From Saprospiraceae bacterium UBA7328 (GTDB lineage Bacteria > Bacteroidota > Bacteroidia > Chitinophagales > Saprospiraceae), in contig DKPS01000242.1 of assembly GCA_002471345.1 (NCBI GenBank), positions 1-44,705 on the forward strand: a stretch of 44,705 nucleotides of DNA. Reading direction: 5' to 3'. Made by a program: the position numbers and the translations under genes. Shown piece after piece: positions 1-8,162 of the stretch; positions within the stretch are counted from its first letter, which is position 1; every line of letters starts with the position of its first letter. The notes under the pieces were generated by a model, which made no database searches, was not told where the DNA came from, and worked only from the letters and a program-made list of their open reading frames with translations.

Positions 1-1234
1 TGTACCATCCACTTCCATAAGAATGTTCTGGTTGATGATGTGGTCCTGAACCATAAGCAGGTTGTAGATGGCCTGATTCCACTTCATTTAGAGTATGTCC
101 TCTTTGAGCTCCCACTTCAGTAAGTTCAGGGAGGTCATTAATTTCTACTCTCCAACCTTCATCGTCAGCTAAATGAAAATGAAATTTATTGAGTTTGTAA
201 AAAGCCATCATATCTAATATACTCTTCACACTTTCTACTGAATGAAAATGCCTTGATACATCTAGCATAAGACCTCTATACACATAGTCGGGTTCATCAT
301 GAATTGTGAGGTTTGGAAGTTCTATCGCCACTGATGTATTGGCGTACTTTTCATGACGAATAAGTTGAGAAAGAGAAGATATTCCGTTTATAACACCACT
401 CTTAGATGCAGATCTTATAATGGCATTCTCACTATTAATAACTAATGAATAACTACCTTCTTTTTGCCCGTCAGAATCTTCCAAAACAAGCTGAATATCT
501 CCTTTGTTTTTGGAATCAATATTGCCTGAAAATGATTGATTTAAAAGTCGTTTTAGCCATTGTACTTCATTTGCTAGATCTCCGACAGTGCTATATGAGA
601 TATCTTTAGATAAAACAAGAGTGCCACTGGTTTTTGTTATGGATTTAGGACTAGGAATCAACATGTCTGATATTTCTGTATGAGTCCTTGCATAGATATT
701 ATTTTCACTAAATCGAGAGGTTGCACTTTCCATTCTCAGTGGACCTAAATTTTCAGATTCTAATCCTTCAACATTGATTTTTGTTAGTGTTTTTGGGAGT
801 CCGTCGCTTTTTACTATGTACATACCCATTGGAGCATCCGATTTGCGAATAACAGGAACGTTCATTTTGTAGGAGTATGAGAATGATTCATTTGCAGATA
901 AAGGAGAAAATTCTAAGGTCGGAGAGATACTAAAAAAGGTGCCATTCAGTTTTTTGACTTTAACTGATGAGGGGAGACTAGATTGATCTGGTCCACCCAT
1001 GATCTGATTGTAGTATATGGTCCAATCTCGTCCCAAAGTGTCTGAGCTATGGTTGTTTATTGTATGTGTGATATATGAAATTCCATTTCCCATATCCAAT
1101 GAATCCAATGTCCATGTAAAGGATATTTCATCTGTTGACAATTCTTCAGTTTGTTCTGTCTGAATTTTTGTTTTATTACATGATAATAGAAAAGTGAAGC
1201 CTATTAGAAGGAGGAAGAAATGTGATTTATTCAT
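1..1234 (-). CDS. Beta-N-acetylhexosaminidase, GH20 family lipoprotein (C-terminus beyond the window)
   Basis: The reading frame is open from an ATG at 1234 to the left edge, so only about 411 N-terminal residues are present. It begins with a lipoprotein signal (hydrophobic stretch, then LLSC with the lipidated Cys at residue 19). Next comes a chitobiase-type carbohydrate-binding domain (about 35-180), then a GH20b alpha/beta domain (about 190-310). The start of the GH20 barrel follows, marked by RGLMLDVSRHFHS and KFHFHLADDEGWR. The catalytic Asp-Glu pair lies outside the window. Family members remove terminal N-acetylglucosamine from chitin oligomers or glycans, here probably at the outer membrane or periplasm. 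The domain order makes the family call firm; the substrate is inferred. Confidence 0.9.
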   Translation of the reverse strand, partial: MNKSHFFLLLIGFTFLLSCNKTKIQTEQTEELSTDEISFTWTLDSLDMGNGISYITHTINNHSSDTLGRDWTIYYNQIMGGPDQSSLPSSVKVKKLNGTFFSISPTLEFSPLSANESFSYSYKMNVPVIRKSDAPMGMYIVKSDGLPKTLTKINVEGLESENLGPLRMESATSRFSENNIYARTHTEISDMLIPSPKSITKTSGTLVLSKDISYSTVGDLANEVQWLKRLLNQSFSGNIDSKNKGDIQLVLEDSDGQKEGSYSLVINSENAIIRSASKSGVINGISSLSQLIRHEKYANTSVAIELPNLTIHDEPDYVYRGLMLDVSRHFHSVESVKSILDMMAFYKLNKFHFHLADDEGWRVEINDLPELTEVGAQRGHTLNEVESGHLQPAYGSGPHHQPEHSYGSGWY

Positions 1235-1243
1235 TCTATTGTG

Positions 1244-1261
1244 ACATTTGCCCCAAATGTA
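1244..1261 (-). promoter_or_regulatory. Candidate promoter -7 element under a perfect palindrome, upstream of the hexosaminidase gene
   Basis: ACATTTG-CCC-CAAATGT (1244-1260) is a perfect 7-3-7 inverted repeat 10 nt before the hexosaminidase ATG. Read on the minus strand, its first arm with the preceding T gives TACATTTG, an exact match to the Bacteroidota -7 consensus TAnnTTTG. I could not find a convincing -33 element. A repressor bound here would cover the transcription start, but no regulator is visible nearby. Confidence 0.4.
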
Positions 1262-1391
1262 TTGAATCCAGAGTTCAAAGAATTTAAAATTGAGAAAATA
1301 CTTGAACCAAGAGGTAATAGAATCATTTTTGGAATGTCTAGCTTAAAAGATTTGAAGTGATCATGCTTTTAGCTATAATTAACATTTCTCC

Positions 1392-1414
1392 ATAAGAAAT
1401 AATACCTTTCTTAT
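1392..1414 (+). repeat. Small inverted repeat upstream of the SpoU methyltransferase gene
   Basis: ATAAGAAA and TTTCTTAT form perfect 8-bp arms around a 7-nt loop, 18 nt before the ATG. The right half contains TACCTTTC (1403-1410), one mismatch from the TAnnTTTG -7 element, so this may be promoter or operator DNA. The evidence is weak. Confidence 0.3.
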
Positions 1415-1432
1415 AAACTCATAGCAGCATAA

Positions 1433-1960
1433 ATGCGAAAATTAAAACTAGAGGAACTTGGGCGAAAAACAGTAGAAGAGCATCATTCAAGCCTAAAATT
1501 TTCTGTTACAGTGGTTTTGGATGATATAAGATCTGGAGGAAATGTTGGATCTATTTTTAGATCATCAGATGCTTTTTTATTTGAGAAAATTGTACTCTGT
1601 GGTATTACTCCTCAGCCTCCTCATAAGGAAATCATCAGAACGGCCATTGGAGCTACGCGATCTGTTGATTGGGTATACGAGAATGATGTAGTGGAAGCTG
1701 TTGCTCAACTTAAAAAAGAAGGCAAAAAGATCATTTTGATTGAACAGACAGATATATCTGTGCCTTTAGATTCTTTTGATGTAGACAATAATGACGAATA
1801 TGTCATTGTCATGGGTAACGAGGTGAATGGTGTGAATGCTGAACTATTACCTTTAGCCGATTGTTGCATTGAAATTGAACAATTTGGCACAAAGCATTCT
1901 CTTAATGTTTCGGTATGTGCAGGTATAGTATTCTGGCATTTTGGCAATGCTATGAGATAG
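1433..1960 (+). CDS. SpoU/TrmH-family RNA methyltransferase
   Basis: A 175-residue SPOUT-fold methyltransferase that would 2'-O-methylate a ribose in tRNA or rRNA using S-adenosylmethionine. All three family motifs are visible. Motif 1 is RSGGNVGSIFRS (33-44, with the Asn and the catalytic Arg43). Motif 2 is VMGNEVNGV (126-134). Motif 3 is SLNVSVCAGI (156-165) and forms the trefoil knot that holds the cofactor. It is a short form without the N-terminal substrate-binding domain of RlmB, closer in size to TrmH or TrmL. The exact target nucleotide cannot be read from the sequence. It opens a rightward run of genes that continues with the MOSC protein 42 nt later. Confidence 0.9.
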   Translation: MRKLKLEELGRKTVEEHHSSLKFSVTVVLDDIRSGGNVGSIFRSSDAFLFEKIVLCGITPQPPHKEIIRTAIGATRSVDWVYENDVVEAVAQLKKEGKKIILIEQTDISVPLDSFDVDNNDEYVIVMGNEVNGVNAELLPLADCCIEIEQFGTKHSLNVSVCAGIVFWHFGNAMR

Positions 1961-2002
1961 TCGATATTTGGATAATTCAACATTTTAAAGGTAGATCAAC
2001 AC

Positions 2003-2509
2003 ATGTCCTTAATAAAAAAACTTATGAATAGTCTCCCTCAGTCTGGGACTGTAGAAAGGATAATAATCAGACTTGTGAAAAGAGGACCAATTGAGGAGGT
2101 TGAAGAGGTAATGATAGATTTGAATGAAGGAGTCATTGGGGATCATTACAGTAAAAAAGAAGGGAAACGAATGGTTACCCTAATTCAAAAAGAGCATTTA
2201 GATTCGGTAGCATCCATTTTGGGGGTGGACACGATTGATCCTTCATTGGTAAGGAGGAACTTCGTAATATCAGGAATCAACCTTTTGAGTCTGCATCAAA
2301 GACAGTTTTCCATAGGAGATAATGTTATTTTGGAATCTACTGGACACTGTCATCCATGTAGTAGGATGGAAACAAACTTAGGAGCAGGTGGATATAATGC
2401 TATGAGAGGGCATGGCGGTCTTACAGCTAGAGTAATTCGGGGTGGGAAAATTAAAGTGGATGATAAAGTAAAACTCGTTGTAAGCGAGTTGTCTGTGAAA
2501 AACTTATAA
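2003..2509 (+). CDS. MOSC domain protein
   Basis: 168 residues, almost entirely a MOSC domain (molybdenum-cofactor sulfurase C-terminal, beta-rich). Diagnostic segments are RRNFVISGINL (84-94), the Cys-containing GHCHPCSRME (114-123) and MRGHGGLTARVIRGGKI (134-150). The conserved Cys (116 or 119) is thought to carry sulfide or bind the pterin cofactor in this family. Stand-alone bacterial MOSC proteins such as YiiM and YuaD are linked to molybdenum enzymes that reduce N-hydroxylated compounds. No molybdenum enzyme lies nearby, so the partner is unknown. It sits between the SpoU methyltransferase and menF with short gaps, probably in one transcript. Confidence 0.85.
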   Translation: MSLIKKLMNSLPQSGTVERIIIRLVKRGPIEEVEEVMIDLNEGVIGDHYSKKEGKRMVTLIQKEHLDSVASILGVDTIDPSLVRRNFVISGINLLSLHQRQFSIGDNVILESTGHCHPCSRMETNLGAGGYNAMRGHGGLTARVIRGGKIKVDDKVKLVVSELSVKNL

Positions 2510-2551
2510 AAGGTTTCGAGGTTTCATTTATGAAATATATTTAGAAAGAAT

Positions 2552-3628
2552 ATGAAAGAAATGTTGACCACATTTGGGGCTGGAATAACCATAGAAAATG
2601 CAAACTCACTTTCAGAGATATTATTCAATTCGAAGAAAATAGCTTCCCCATTTTTATTGTTGAGATATCCAGGCCACACAATTACTTTAGCTAGTTGCGA
2701 TTCTTCTTCTCAAAGCACTTTTTCTTTTGCTCCATTTCATAACGGAGATACTTTATTTCTTTCTGATTTTAAAATGATAGGCCTTGAGAATCTCGATACT
2801 CATAAGTTGTTTAAGGACGGAAGATCAAAAGAAAGTGAAACTCTAAAAAGTGTAGAACCAGTTGATAAACAGAGTTTTATTGGTAATGTAATTTTAGCAA
2901 AGACTGAAATAGAAAAAGGTAAATTTAAAAAGGTTGTACTTTCAAAGACTAAAAAAATAAATCAATCCGTAAACCCAATTCACTCTTTTATAAGGCTAGA
3001 AGAAAAGTATCAAACAGCCTTGGTCTATTGCTTTTATCATCCCAAATGCGGAATCTGGATTGGAGCTTCACCAGAGAAACTATTAGAAAAAGATAAGGAG
3101 TCCAAATTCCATATCCATTCTCTCGCTGGGACAAAAGCTATTAGTGAGGATTGGACAAAAAAAGAGATTGTCGAACAGAAAATAGTTACTGATTATATCA
3201 CGAATAAGTTGATCAATATTGGGGCGAAGAATCTTGAGGTGGATGGCCCAATGGATTATGAATTTGGTGACATCAAACACATTAAATCAAGTATTCATTT
3301 TCAAATTGATCACGAATTTCAAAAAATAATTGCGGCCATTCATCCTACTCCAGCTGTTTGTGGAATGCCACTACTTTCTTCCCAAAAATTTATTCTTGAT
3401 CACGAGGGGTATGACAGATCCTATTATACTGGGCACATTGGATTAAGAAATATAGATGACATTCATGACACTTATTTTGTCAATCTCAGGTGTATGCAAG
3501 TGAATAAGGATAATACCTACATTTACACTGGTGCTGGTATTGTATCTGATTCTGACCCTGAAAGAGAATGGGAGGAGGTAGAAGCCAAAGCCAAAACTTT
3601 GATAGACTGTATCACTATATATGGGTAA
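2552..3628 (+). CDS. menF: Isochorismate synthase
   Basis: 358-residue chorismate-utilising enzyme converting chorismate to isochorismate, the entry step of menaquinone synthesis. Visible family landmarks are the conserved KKVVLSK Lys region (126-132), GASPEKLL (171-178), LAGTKA (191-196), HPTPAVCGMP (264-273), YTGHIG (292-297) and the metal-binding C-terminal segment GAGIVSDSDPEREW (327-340). There is no glutamine amidotransferase or lyase partner domain, which argues against anthranilate or aminodeoxychorismate synthase. The last 8 nt overlap the start of menD, so the two are probably translationally coupled; this fixes the family member as menaquinone-directed rather than siderophore-directed. 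Confidence 0.93.
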   Translation: MKEMLTTFGAGITIENANSLSEILFNSKKIASPFLLLRYPGHTITLASCDSSSQSTFSFAPFHNGDTLFLSDFKMIGLENLDTHKLFKDGRSKESETLKSVEPVDKQSFIGNVILAKTEIEKGKFKKVVLSKTKKINQSVNPIHSFIRLEEKYQTALVYCFYHPKCGIWIGASPEKLLEKDKESKFHIHSLAGTKAISEDWTKKEIVEQKIVTDYITNKLINIGAKNLEVDGPMDYEFGDIKHIKSSIHFQIDHEFQKIIAAIHPTPAVCGMPLLSSQKFILDHEGYDRSYYTGHIGLRNIDDIHDTYFVNLRCMQVNKDNTYIYTGAGIVSDSDPEREWEEVEAKAKTLIDCITIYG

Positions 3629-5303
3629 CACAACGAATAAATCACTGGTAACTATATTAGTCAACACTCTAGCGGCTAAGGGATTAAAACATGTTGTTGC
3701 TTCTCCTGGATCAAGAAATGCACCACTTCTGATTGCATTTCAGCGGCATCCTAGTGTGGAAGTCATCAGTATTCCAGATGAGAGAAGTGCTGCTTTTTTC
3801 GCTTTAGGCATGGCCCAGTATACAGATCTTCCGACAGCGTTAATTTGCACTTCTGGTACGGCAGGGCTCAATTATTCTCCTGCTATGGCCGAGGCATTTT
3901 ATCAGGGAATTCCTCTCCTTGCTATAACAGCAGATAGACCTACTGAATATGTTCATCAAGAAGATGGTCAGACTATTAATCAACAGCGAATATTCAAGAA
4001 CTTTACTAAGTCTTTTTTTCAGTTTCCTCTAGATGAAGAACATCTTGATAATCACTGGTATGCCAATAGAATAGCTAATGAAGCCTATAATCAATGTGTG
4101 CACCCTAATCTTGGACCAGTACATATTAATGTTCCACTGAGGGAACCTCTATATCAAACTACAGAAACTAACTTTGACGCAAGAACCATTGAAGTGGTCA
4201 TAAGTTCTCAAGGCCTATACCCAGAGACAGAGAATGCGCTCAGGTTGGAACTTAATGAGTTTCGAAAAATACTTATCCTTTGTGGACAGATTAGGCCGAA
4301 GGAGGAACTTGCTGAACTCGTGAAAAAAGCATCATTAAGATCAGACGTAGTGGTACTCAGTGAGAGCATTTCTAATTTTACCGGAGAGAATGTAATTCCT
4401 TGCATTGATCGTACTTTAATCTCCTTTGGAAAAAAGCAAAAAGAAGCTTTTGTCCCTGATCTGTTGATTACCTTTGATGGTCCTGTGATTTCTAAAAAGA
4501 TAAAAGCATTTCTTAGGCTAAATCTAATAAAGGACCATTGGCATATAGGCCCTAATCGTACAGATTTGGATACATTTCATGCTCTTTCAAAGGCAATAGT
4601 TTGTAGCCGGACTTACTTTGTAGAAGAAGTGCTGAATAAAGCAGAATCGAAAGCTTCCAGTTACGCAACTTTATGGCATAATCAATATCAACATTCTCAA
4701 GAAAAACATAGATTGTTTATCAATAAGGCTCCATGGTCAGACCTTATTGTATTTAAAAGCATTATTGATCATTTACCGGAAGACATTCACCTTCAATTAG
4801 GAAATAGTTCAGTTGTCCGTTATTTTCAGCTTTTTGACCACTATCCATCTGTCCCACAATATAGTAATCGCGGGACCAGTGGTATAGATGGTTGTACTTC
4901 CACAGCTGCAGGTTATGCTCATATTAGCAAAAAAATGACATTACTTATTACTGGTGATATCTCTTTTTTTTATGATACCAATGGGCTCTGGCACCATCAT
5001 ATTAGTCCCGATCTTCGCATTATTCTTATTAATAATGGCGGAGGAGGCATTTTTAAAATTATTGAAGGTCCTAATTCAGTAGACGAAAAAGATGATTTCT
5101 TTGTGACAAAACAGCAAGCCAATGCTATCAATGTTGCTGCAGCATATGGATTGAGTTATCAACGAGCCGATGACATGGATTCCCTTCAAAATATATTGGA
5201 AATTGATTTTTATAAAAAGTCGGAAAGCGCTAAAATTTTAGAGGTGTTTTCCAATGAGGATAGTGACTTGGTCTTGAAAGATTATTTCAAATATCTCGAA
5301 TGA
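3621..5303 (+). CDS. menD: 2-succinyl-5-enolpyruvyl-6-hydroxy-3-cyclohexene-1-carboxylate synthase
   Basis: 560-residue thiamine-diphosphate enzyme that joins isochorismate and 2-oxoglutarate with loss of CO2 and pyruvate in the menaquinone pathway. The N-terminal Pyr domain has ASPGSRNAPL (substrate pocket) and PDERSAAFFALGMA, which holds the catalytic Glu contacting the thiamine ring. The C-terminal PP domain has NRGTSGIDG and the diphosphate/Mg motif beginning GDISFFYD. Length is normal for MenD. The overlap with menF and the lack of other men genes downstream imply that the rest of the pathway (menB, C, E, A) is encoded elsewhere. Confidence 0.96.
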   Translation: MGNTTNKSLVTILVNTLAAKGLKHVVASPGSRNAPLLIAFQRHPSVEVISIPDERSAAFFALGMAQYTDLPTALICTSGTAGLNYSPAMAEAFYQGIPLLAITADRPTEYVHQEDGQTINQQRIFKNFTKSFFQFPLDEEHLDNHWYANRIANEAYNQCVHPNLGPVHINVPLREPLYQTTETNFDARTIEVVISSQGLYPETENALRLELNEFRKILILCGQIRPKEELAELVKKASLRSDVVVLSESISNFTGENVIPCIDRTLISFGKKQKEAFVPDLLITFDGPVISKKIKAFLRLNLIKDHWHIGPNRTDLDTFHALSKAIVCSRTYFVEEVLNKAESKASSYATLWHNQYQHSQEKHRLFINKAPWSDLIVFKSIIDHLPEDIHLQLGNSSVVRYFQLFDHYPSVPQYSNRGTSGIDGCTSTAAGYAHISKKMTLLITGDISFFYDTNGLWHHHISPDLRIILINNGGGGIFKIIEGPNSVDEKDDFFVTKQQANAINVAAAYGLSYQRADDMDSLQNILEIDFYKKSESAKILEVFSNEDSDLVLKDYFKYLE

Positions 5304-5323
5304 AATTATATTCTCAATTATTA

Positions 5324-5331
5324 TAGATTTG
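5324..5331 (+). promoter_or_regulatory. Candidate -7 promoter element for the sugar isomerase-glucuronokinase unit
   Basis: TAGATTTG followed by C matches the Bacteroidota -7 consensus TAnnTTTG and lies 20 nt before the ATG at 5352, the usual distance. No clear -33 TTG was found at the expected spacing, so this is a motif match only. Confidence 0.35.
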
Positions 5332-5351
5332 CGCCCAAACAAAATAAGCTC

Positions 5352-6212
5352 ATGATTCTTACAGGATTTACTGATGAAGCTTCTTCTGACATTGACATTC
5401 AGATAAAGGTTACGAATGAATTAGGGTGGTCTCATCTATCAGCTCGTACTATAGGAGAATATAATATTCACGATATATCAGATGCTGATTTCAATGAAGT
5501 AGTACAAAAGCTAAAAGATGCCAATATAAAAGTTGCGGAATTTGGCACTTTGATTGGAAATTGGGCAAAATCGATTCATTCAGATTGGAATCTTACATTC
5601 GGAGAAGTAGAGAGTAGCATTGAAAGGATGAAAGTCCTAAATGTGAAATATGCACGAATAATGTCATATGCTCAAGAACCTTGGGGAGAGGATCAGTTAG
5701 TAACTAAAAGGATAAAAAGATTACGCAGGATCGTAGACATGTTTAGATCAGAAGGCCTTGAAGCAGTTCATGAAAACTGTATGAATTATGGTGGCTTTTC
5801 TGCAGATCATACCCTAGAGTTACTCAATGAAGTTCCAGATTTGAAACTGGTTTTTGATACAGGAAATCCTGTTTTTCAAAAAGATAGATCGAAATCAGAA
5901 CCATATCCGTGGCAAAATTCATGGGATTTTTATGATCAGGTAAAAGAGGTGGTTACTCATGTACATATAAAAGATGCAAAATATCCAGAAGGAGGCGATG
6001 ATCCTAAATACACATTTCCAGGAGATGGAGATGCTTATGTAAAAGAGATTTTGGGGAATTTAAAATCTAATGGATATGATGGGTTTATTGCTATTGAACC
6101 TCATATGGCCAAGGTGTTTCATGAAGATAATTCTGATGGAAATGTAAATAAGCAATATGAAGTGTATTTAGAATATGGAAGGAAAATGGAACAATTGATT
6201 GCAAAAATTTGA
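5352..6212 (+). CDS. Sugar phosphate isomerase/epimerase family protein (xylose isomerase-like TIM barrel)
   Basis: 286 residues of the AP-endonuclease-2/xylose-isomerase-like barrel. Characteristic strands with metal-ligand residues are visible: the E and H of AVHENCMNYGG, LVFDTGNP, VTHVHIKDAK and the final IAIEPH. These supply the Glu, Asp, His and Glu that usually bind a divalent metal. Enzymes of this fold include inosose isomerases, 3-keto-sugar epimerases and dehydratases, and the substrate cannot be told from sequence. It lies 45 nt before the glucuronokinase-like gene in the same direction, suggesting a shared role in uronate or inositol-type sugar metabolism. That link is inference. 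Confidence 0.8.
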   Translation: MILTGFTDEASSDIDIQIKVTNELGWSHLSARTIGEYNIHDISDADFNEVVQKLKDANIKVAEFGTLIGNWAKSIHSDWNLTFGEVESSIERMKVLNVKYARIMSYAQEPWGEDQLVTKRIKRLRRIVDMFRSEGLEAVHENCMNYGGFSADHTLELLNEVPDLKLVFDTGNPVFQKDRSKSEPYPWQNSWDFYDQVKEVVTHVHIKDAKYPEGGDDPKYTFPGDGDAYVKEILGNLKSNGYDGFIAIEPHMAKVFHEDNSDGNVNKQYEVYLEYGRKMEQLIAKI

Positions 6213-6257
6213 AGACTTATCAAAAAGCTAATTTTGGGACCAATCGTAAAATGAAAG

Positions 6258-7262
6258 ATGCCAACTATAGTAACTAAAAGCTATCCTCGAGCAGCATTAA
6301 TCGGTAATCCCTCTGATGGCTATCATGGGAAGACGATTGCTTTCGTGTTTTCTAATTTTTCCGTAAAAGTAGTACTGGAACAAAACACATTTATTAAGAT
6401 CAACATTCCAGAAAATGAACAATTAAATCATGAAAGCTTAGATTCATTTATTGGTCACATTGGACGATTTGGATATTACGGCGGTGAACGTTTAGTGAAG
6501 TCAGCCATTAAAGTGTTTCTGGACCATTGTAAAGAAAATGATATAAGAATTGAAGAAAAACTCTTTTCCATTTCTTATGAAACTAATATTCCGAGAAGTC
6601 TTGGTTTAGGAGGATCAAGTGCCATTATTACAGCTATTATCAGAGCTTTGATGATTTTTTATGATGTGAATATTCCAAATGCAAGTCTTGCCAACCTTAT
6701 CCTTGATGCGGAGACAAAAGAACTAGGAATCACTGCAGGACTGCAAGACAGGGTAGCACAGGCATATGCCCATCCAGTTTATATGGATTTTAATAAGGAA
6801 CATTTGACGCAGTTTGGAATAGGTAAGTATGAAACATTCAATTCTGATCTCTTATCTCATTTATATATTGCTTATAAAGTTTCTAATTCAGAAAGTTCTG
6901 AGGTAGTTCATAATGATTTGAGAATGAGATATGATAATGGAGAAGAAGATGTAGTGCGTGTTATTGAGCGATTGGGTGAAATTTCAGATGAGTTTTATGA
7001 ATTATTGAAAAATAGGAACCTCGATGACATTAACGATCTAATCAATGAGAATTTTGATATCAGAAGAAGTATAATGGATATCAGTAAAAGCAATCAAAAG
7101 ATGATAGATGTAGCTCGAAGTTGTGAGGTAAGTGCAAAATTCACTGGTTCAGGGGGAGCGATTATTGGCATGTATAAATCAGACTCAGAATTGATAAATT
7201 TAAGATCAGAAATGATGAAAATTGGAGCTGAAGTTTTTCTTCCTGAAGTAGTTTCTTCATGA
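6258..7262 (+). CDS. GHMP kinase, glucuronokinase-like
   Basis: 334-residue GHMP-superfamily small-molecule kinase. The ATP loop is PRSLGLGGSSAI (112-123) and motif 3 is KFTGSGGA (294-301). The N-terminus reads LIGNPSDGYHGKTI (14-27). NPSD in place of the GEHTD or GGTD-type sequence of galactokinase, mevalonate kinase or heptose kinases is what I recall for plant glucuronokinase (EC 2.7.1.43). Further segments also fit my memory of that enzyme: GYYGGERL (72-79), ETNIPR (108-113), ITAGLQDRVAQ (158-168) and NFDIRR (265-270). The predicted reaction is D-glucuronate + ATP to glucuronate 1-phosphate. Its stop overlaps the start of a uridylyltransferase gene in an ATGA arrangement, consistent with product hand-over. 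The kinase family is firm; the substrate is a strong inference. Confidence 0.78.
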   Translation: MPTIVTKSYPRAALIGNPSDGYHGKTIAFVFSNFSVKVVLEQNTFIKINIPENEQLNHESLDSFIGHIGRFGYYGGERLVKSAIKVFLDHCKENDIRIEEKLFSISYETNIPRSLGLGGSSAIITAIIRALMIFYDVNIPNASLANLILDAETKELGITAGLQDRVAQAYAHPVYMDFNKEHLTQFGIGKYETFNSDLLSHLYIAYKVSNSESSEVVHNDLRMRYDNGEEDVVRVIERLGEISDEFYELLKNRNLDDINDLINENFDIRRSIMDISKSNQKMIDVARSCEVSAKFTGSGGAIIGMYKSDSELINLRSEMMKIGAEVFLPEVVSS

Positions 7263-8083
7263 ATAGTGTTAAAAAGGCAGTTATCCCGGCGGCAGGGTAT
7301 GGCACAAGGATGTTGCCTGCAAGTAAGGCCATTCCTAAAGAACTGTTTCCAGTAGCAGGCAAGCCTGTTATTCAGCATATTGTAGAAGAAGCTGTAGATG
7401 CTGGTATAGAAGAAATACTGATTATCATCAGTGAGGGAAAAGAGGTAATAAAATCTCATTTCTCTACAAATTCAGATTTAGAAGATCGATTAATTCTAAG
7501 AAATAAAGAAGAAGAATTAAAAGAGATCCAAAAGTTATCAAATCTTGCTCGGATAGAGTATCAATACCAACCTGAACAAAAAGGCCTTGGAGATGCAATC
7601 TTATTATCCAAATCATGGGTTGGCAATGACCCATTTATGATTATGTTAGGGGATACTATTATAAATCCAATAAGTGAGACTCAAAAGTTGATTTCTTCAT
7701 TTCTTGCTTTTCAATCAAACATAGTCCAAGTCAGAGAGGTTGCTCCAGATCAAGTGAGTAAATATGGTATAATGGATGGCAGTTTTGATAAGGATAAAAG
7801 TCTATATAAAGTAAATAAGTGGATTGAAAAACCAAGTCAGGAATTAGCTCCAAGTAATTTGGCAATAGCTGGTAGATACATATTTACTCAAGATATTTTT
7901 AAGTATTTAGAAGGTACAGGTCTTGGAATTCACAATGAAATTCAACTTACCGATGCTATGCAAGCAATGTTAAGGGACAATACTTGCTTTGCTCAAGTGC
8001 TGAAAGGAAGACGGTTTGACATAGGTAATTGGGAGGAATTCATAAAGGCCAATATTGAATTAAGCGATTTTGAAAATCTTTAA
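7259..8083 (+). CDS. UTP-sugar-1-phosphate uridylyltransferase (GalU type)
   Basis: 274-residue nucleotidyltransferase with the GalU signature AAGYGTRMLPASKAIPKEL (11-29). It also has QKGLGDAIL (107-115) and the metal-binding Asp in MLGDTI (129-134). Classical GalU makes UDP-glucose from glucose 1-phosphate and UTP. Because this gene is translationally coupled (4-nt overlap) to a glucuronokinase-like gene, UDP-glucuronate formation from glucuronate 1-phosphate is an attractive alternative or additional activity. The chain is slightly shorter than typical GalU. I leave the symbol blank because the substrate is not settled. Confidence 0.85.
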   Translation: MNSVKKAVIPAAGYGTRMLPASKAIPKELFPVAGKPVIQHIVEEAVDAGIEEILIIISEGKEVIKSHFSTNSDLEDRLILRNKEEELKEIQKLSNLARIEYQYQPEQKGLGDAILLSKSWVGNDPFMIMLGDTIINPISETQKLISSFLAFQSNIVQVREVAPDQVSKYGIMDGSFDKDKSLYKVNKWIEKPSQELAPSNLAIAGRYIFTQDIFKYLEGTGLGIHNEIQLTDAMQAMLRDNTCFAQVLKGRRFDIGNWEEFIKANIELSDFENL

Positions 8084-8162
8084 TTCTCAAGATATATTCT
8101 TGGTTTCGAAAATGGATAAAAGAAATAAACAAGTGTAGTTTTATTTTCTTAGAAGTATCTTG

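Noticed and set aside
6258..7262. Mevalonate kinase, galactokinase or heptose kinase as alternative identity
   Set aside because: Their N-terminal substrate motifs (GEH, GEHTD, GGTD type) are absent; the NPSD start and downstream segments fit glucuronokinase.
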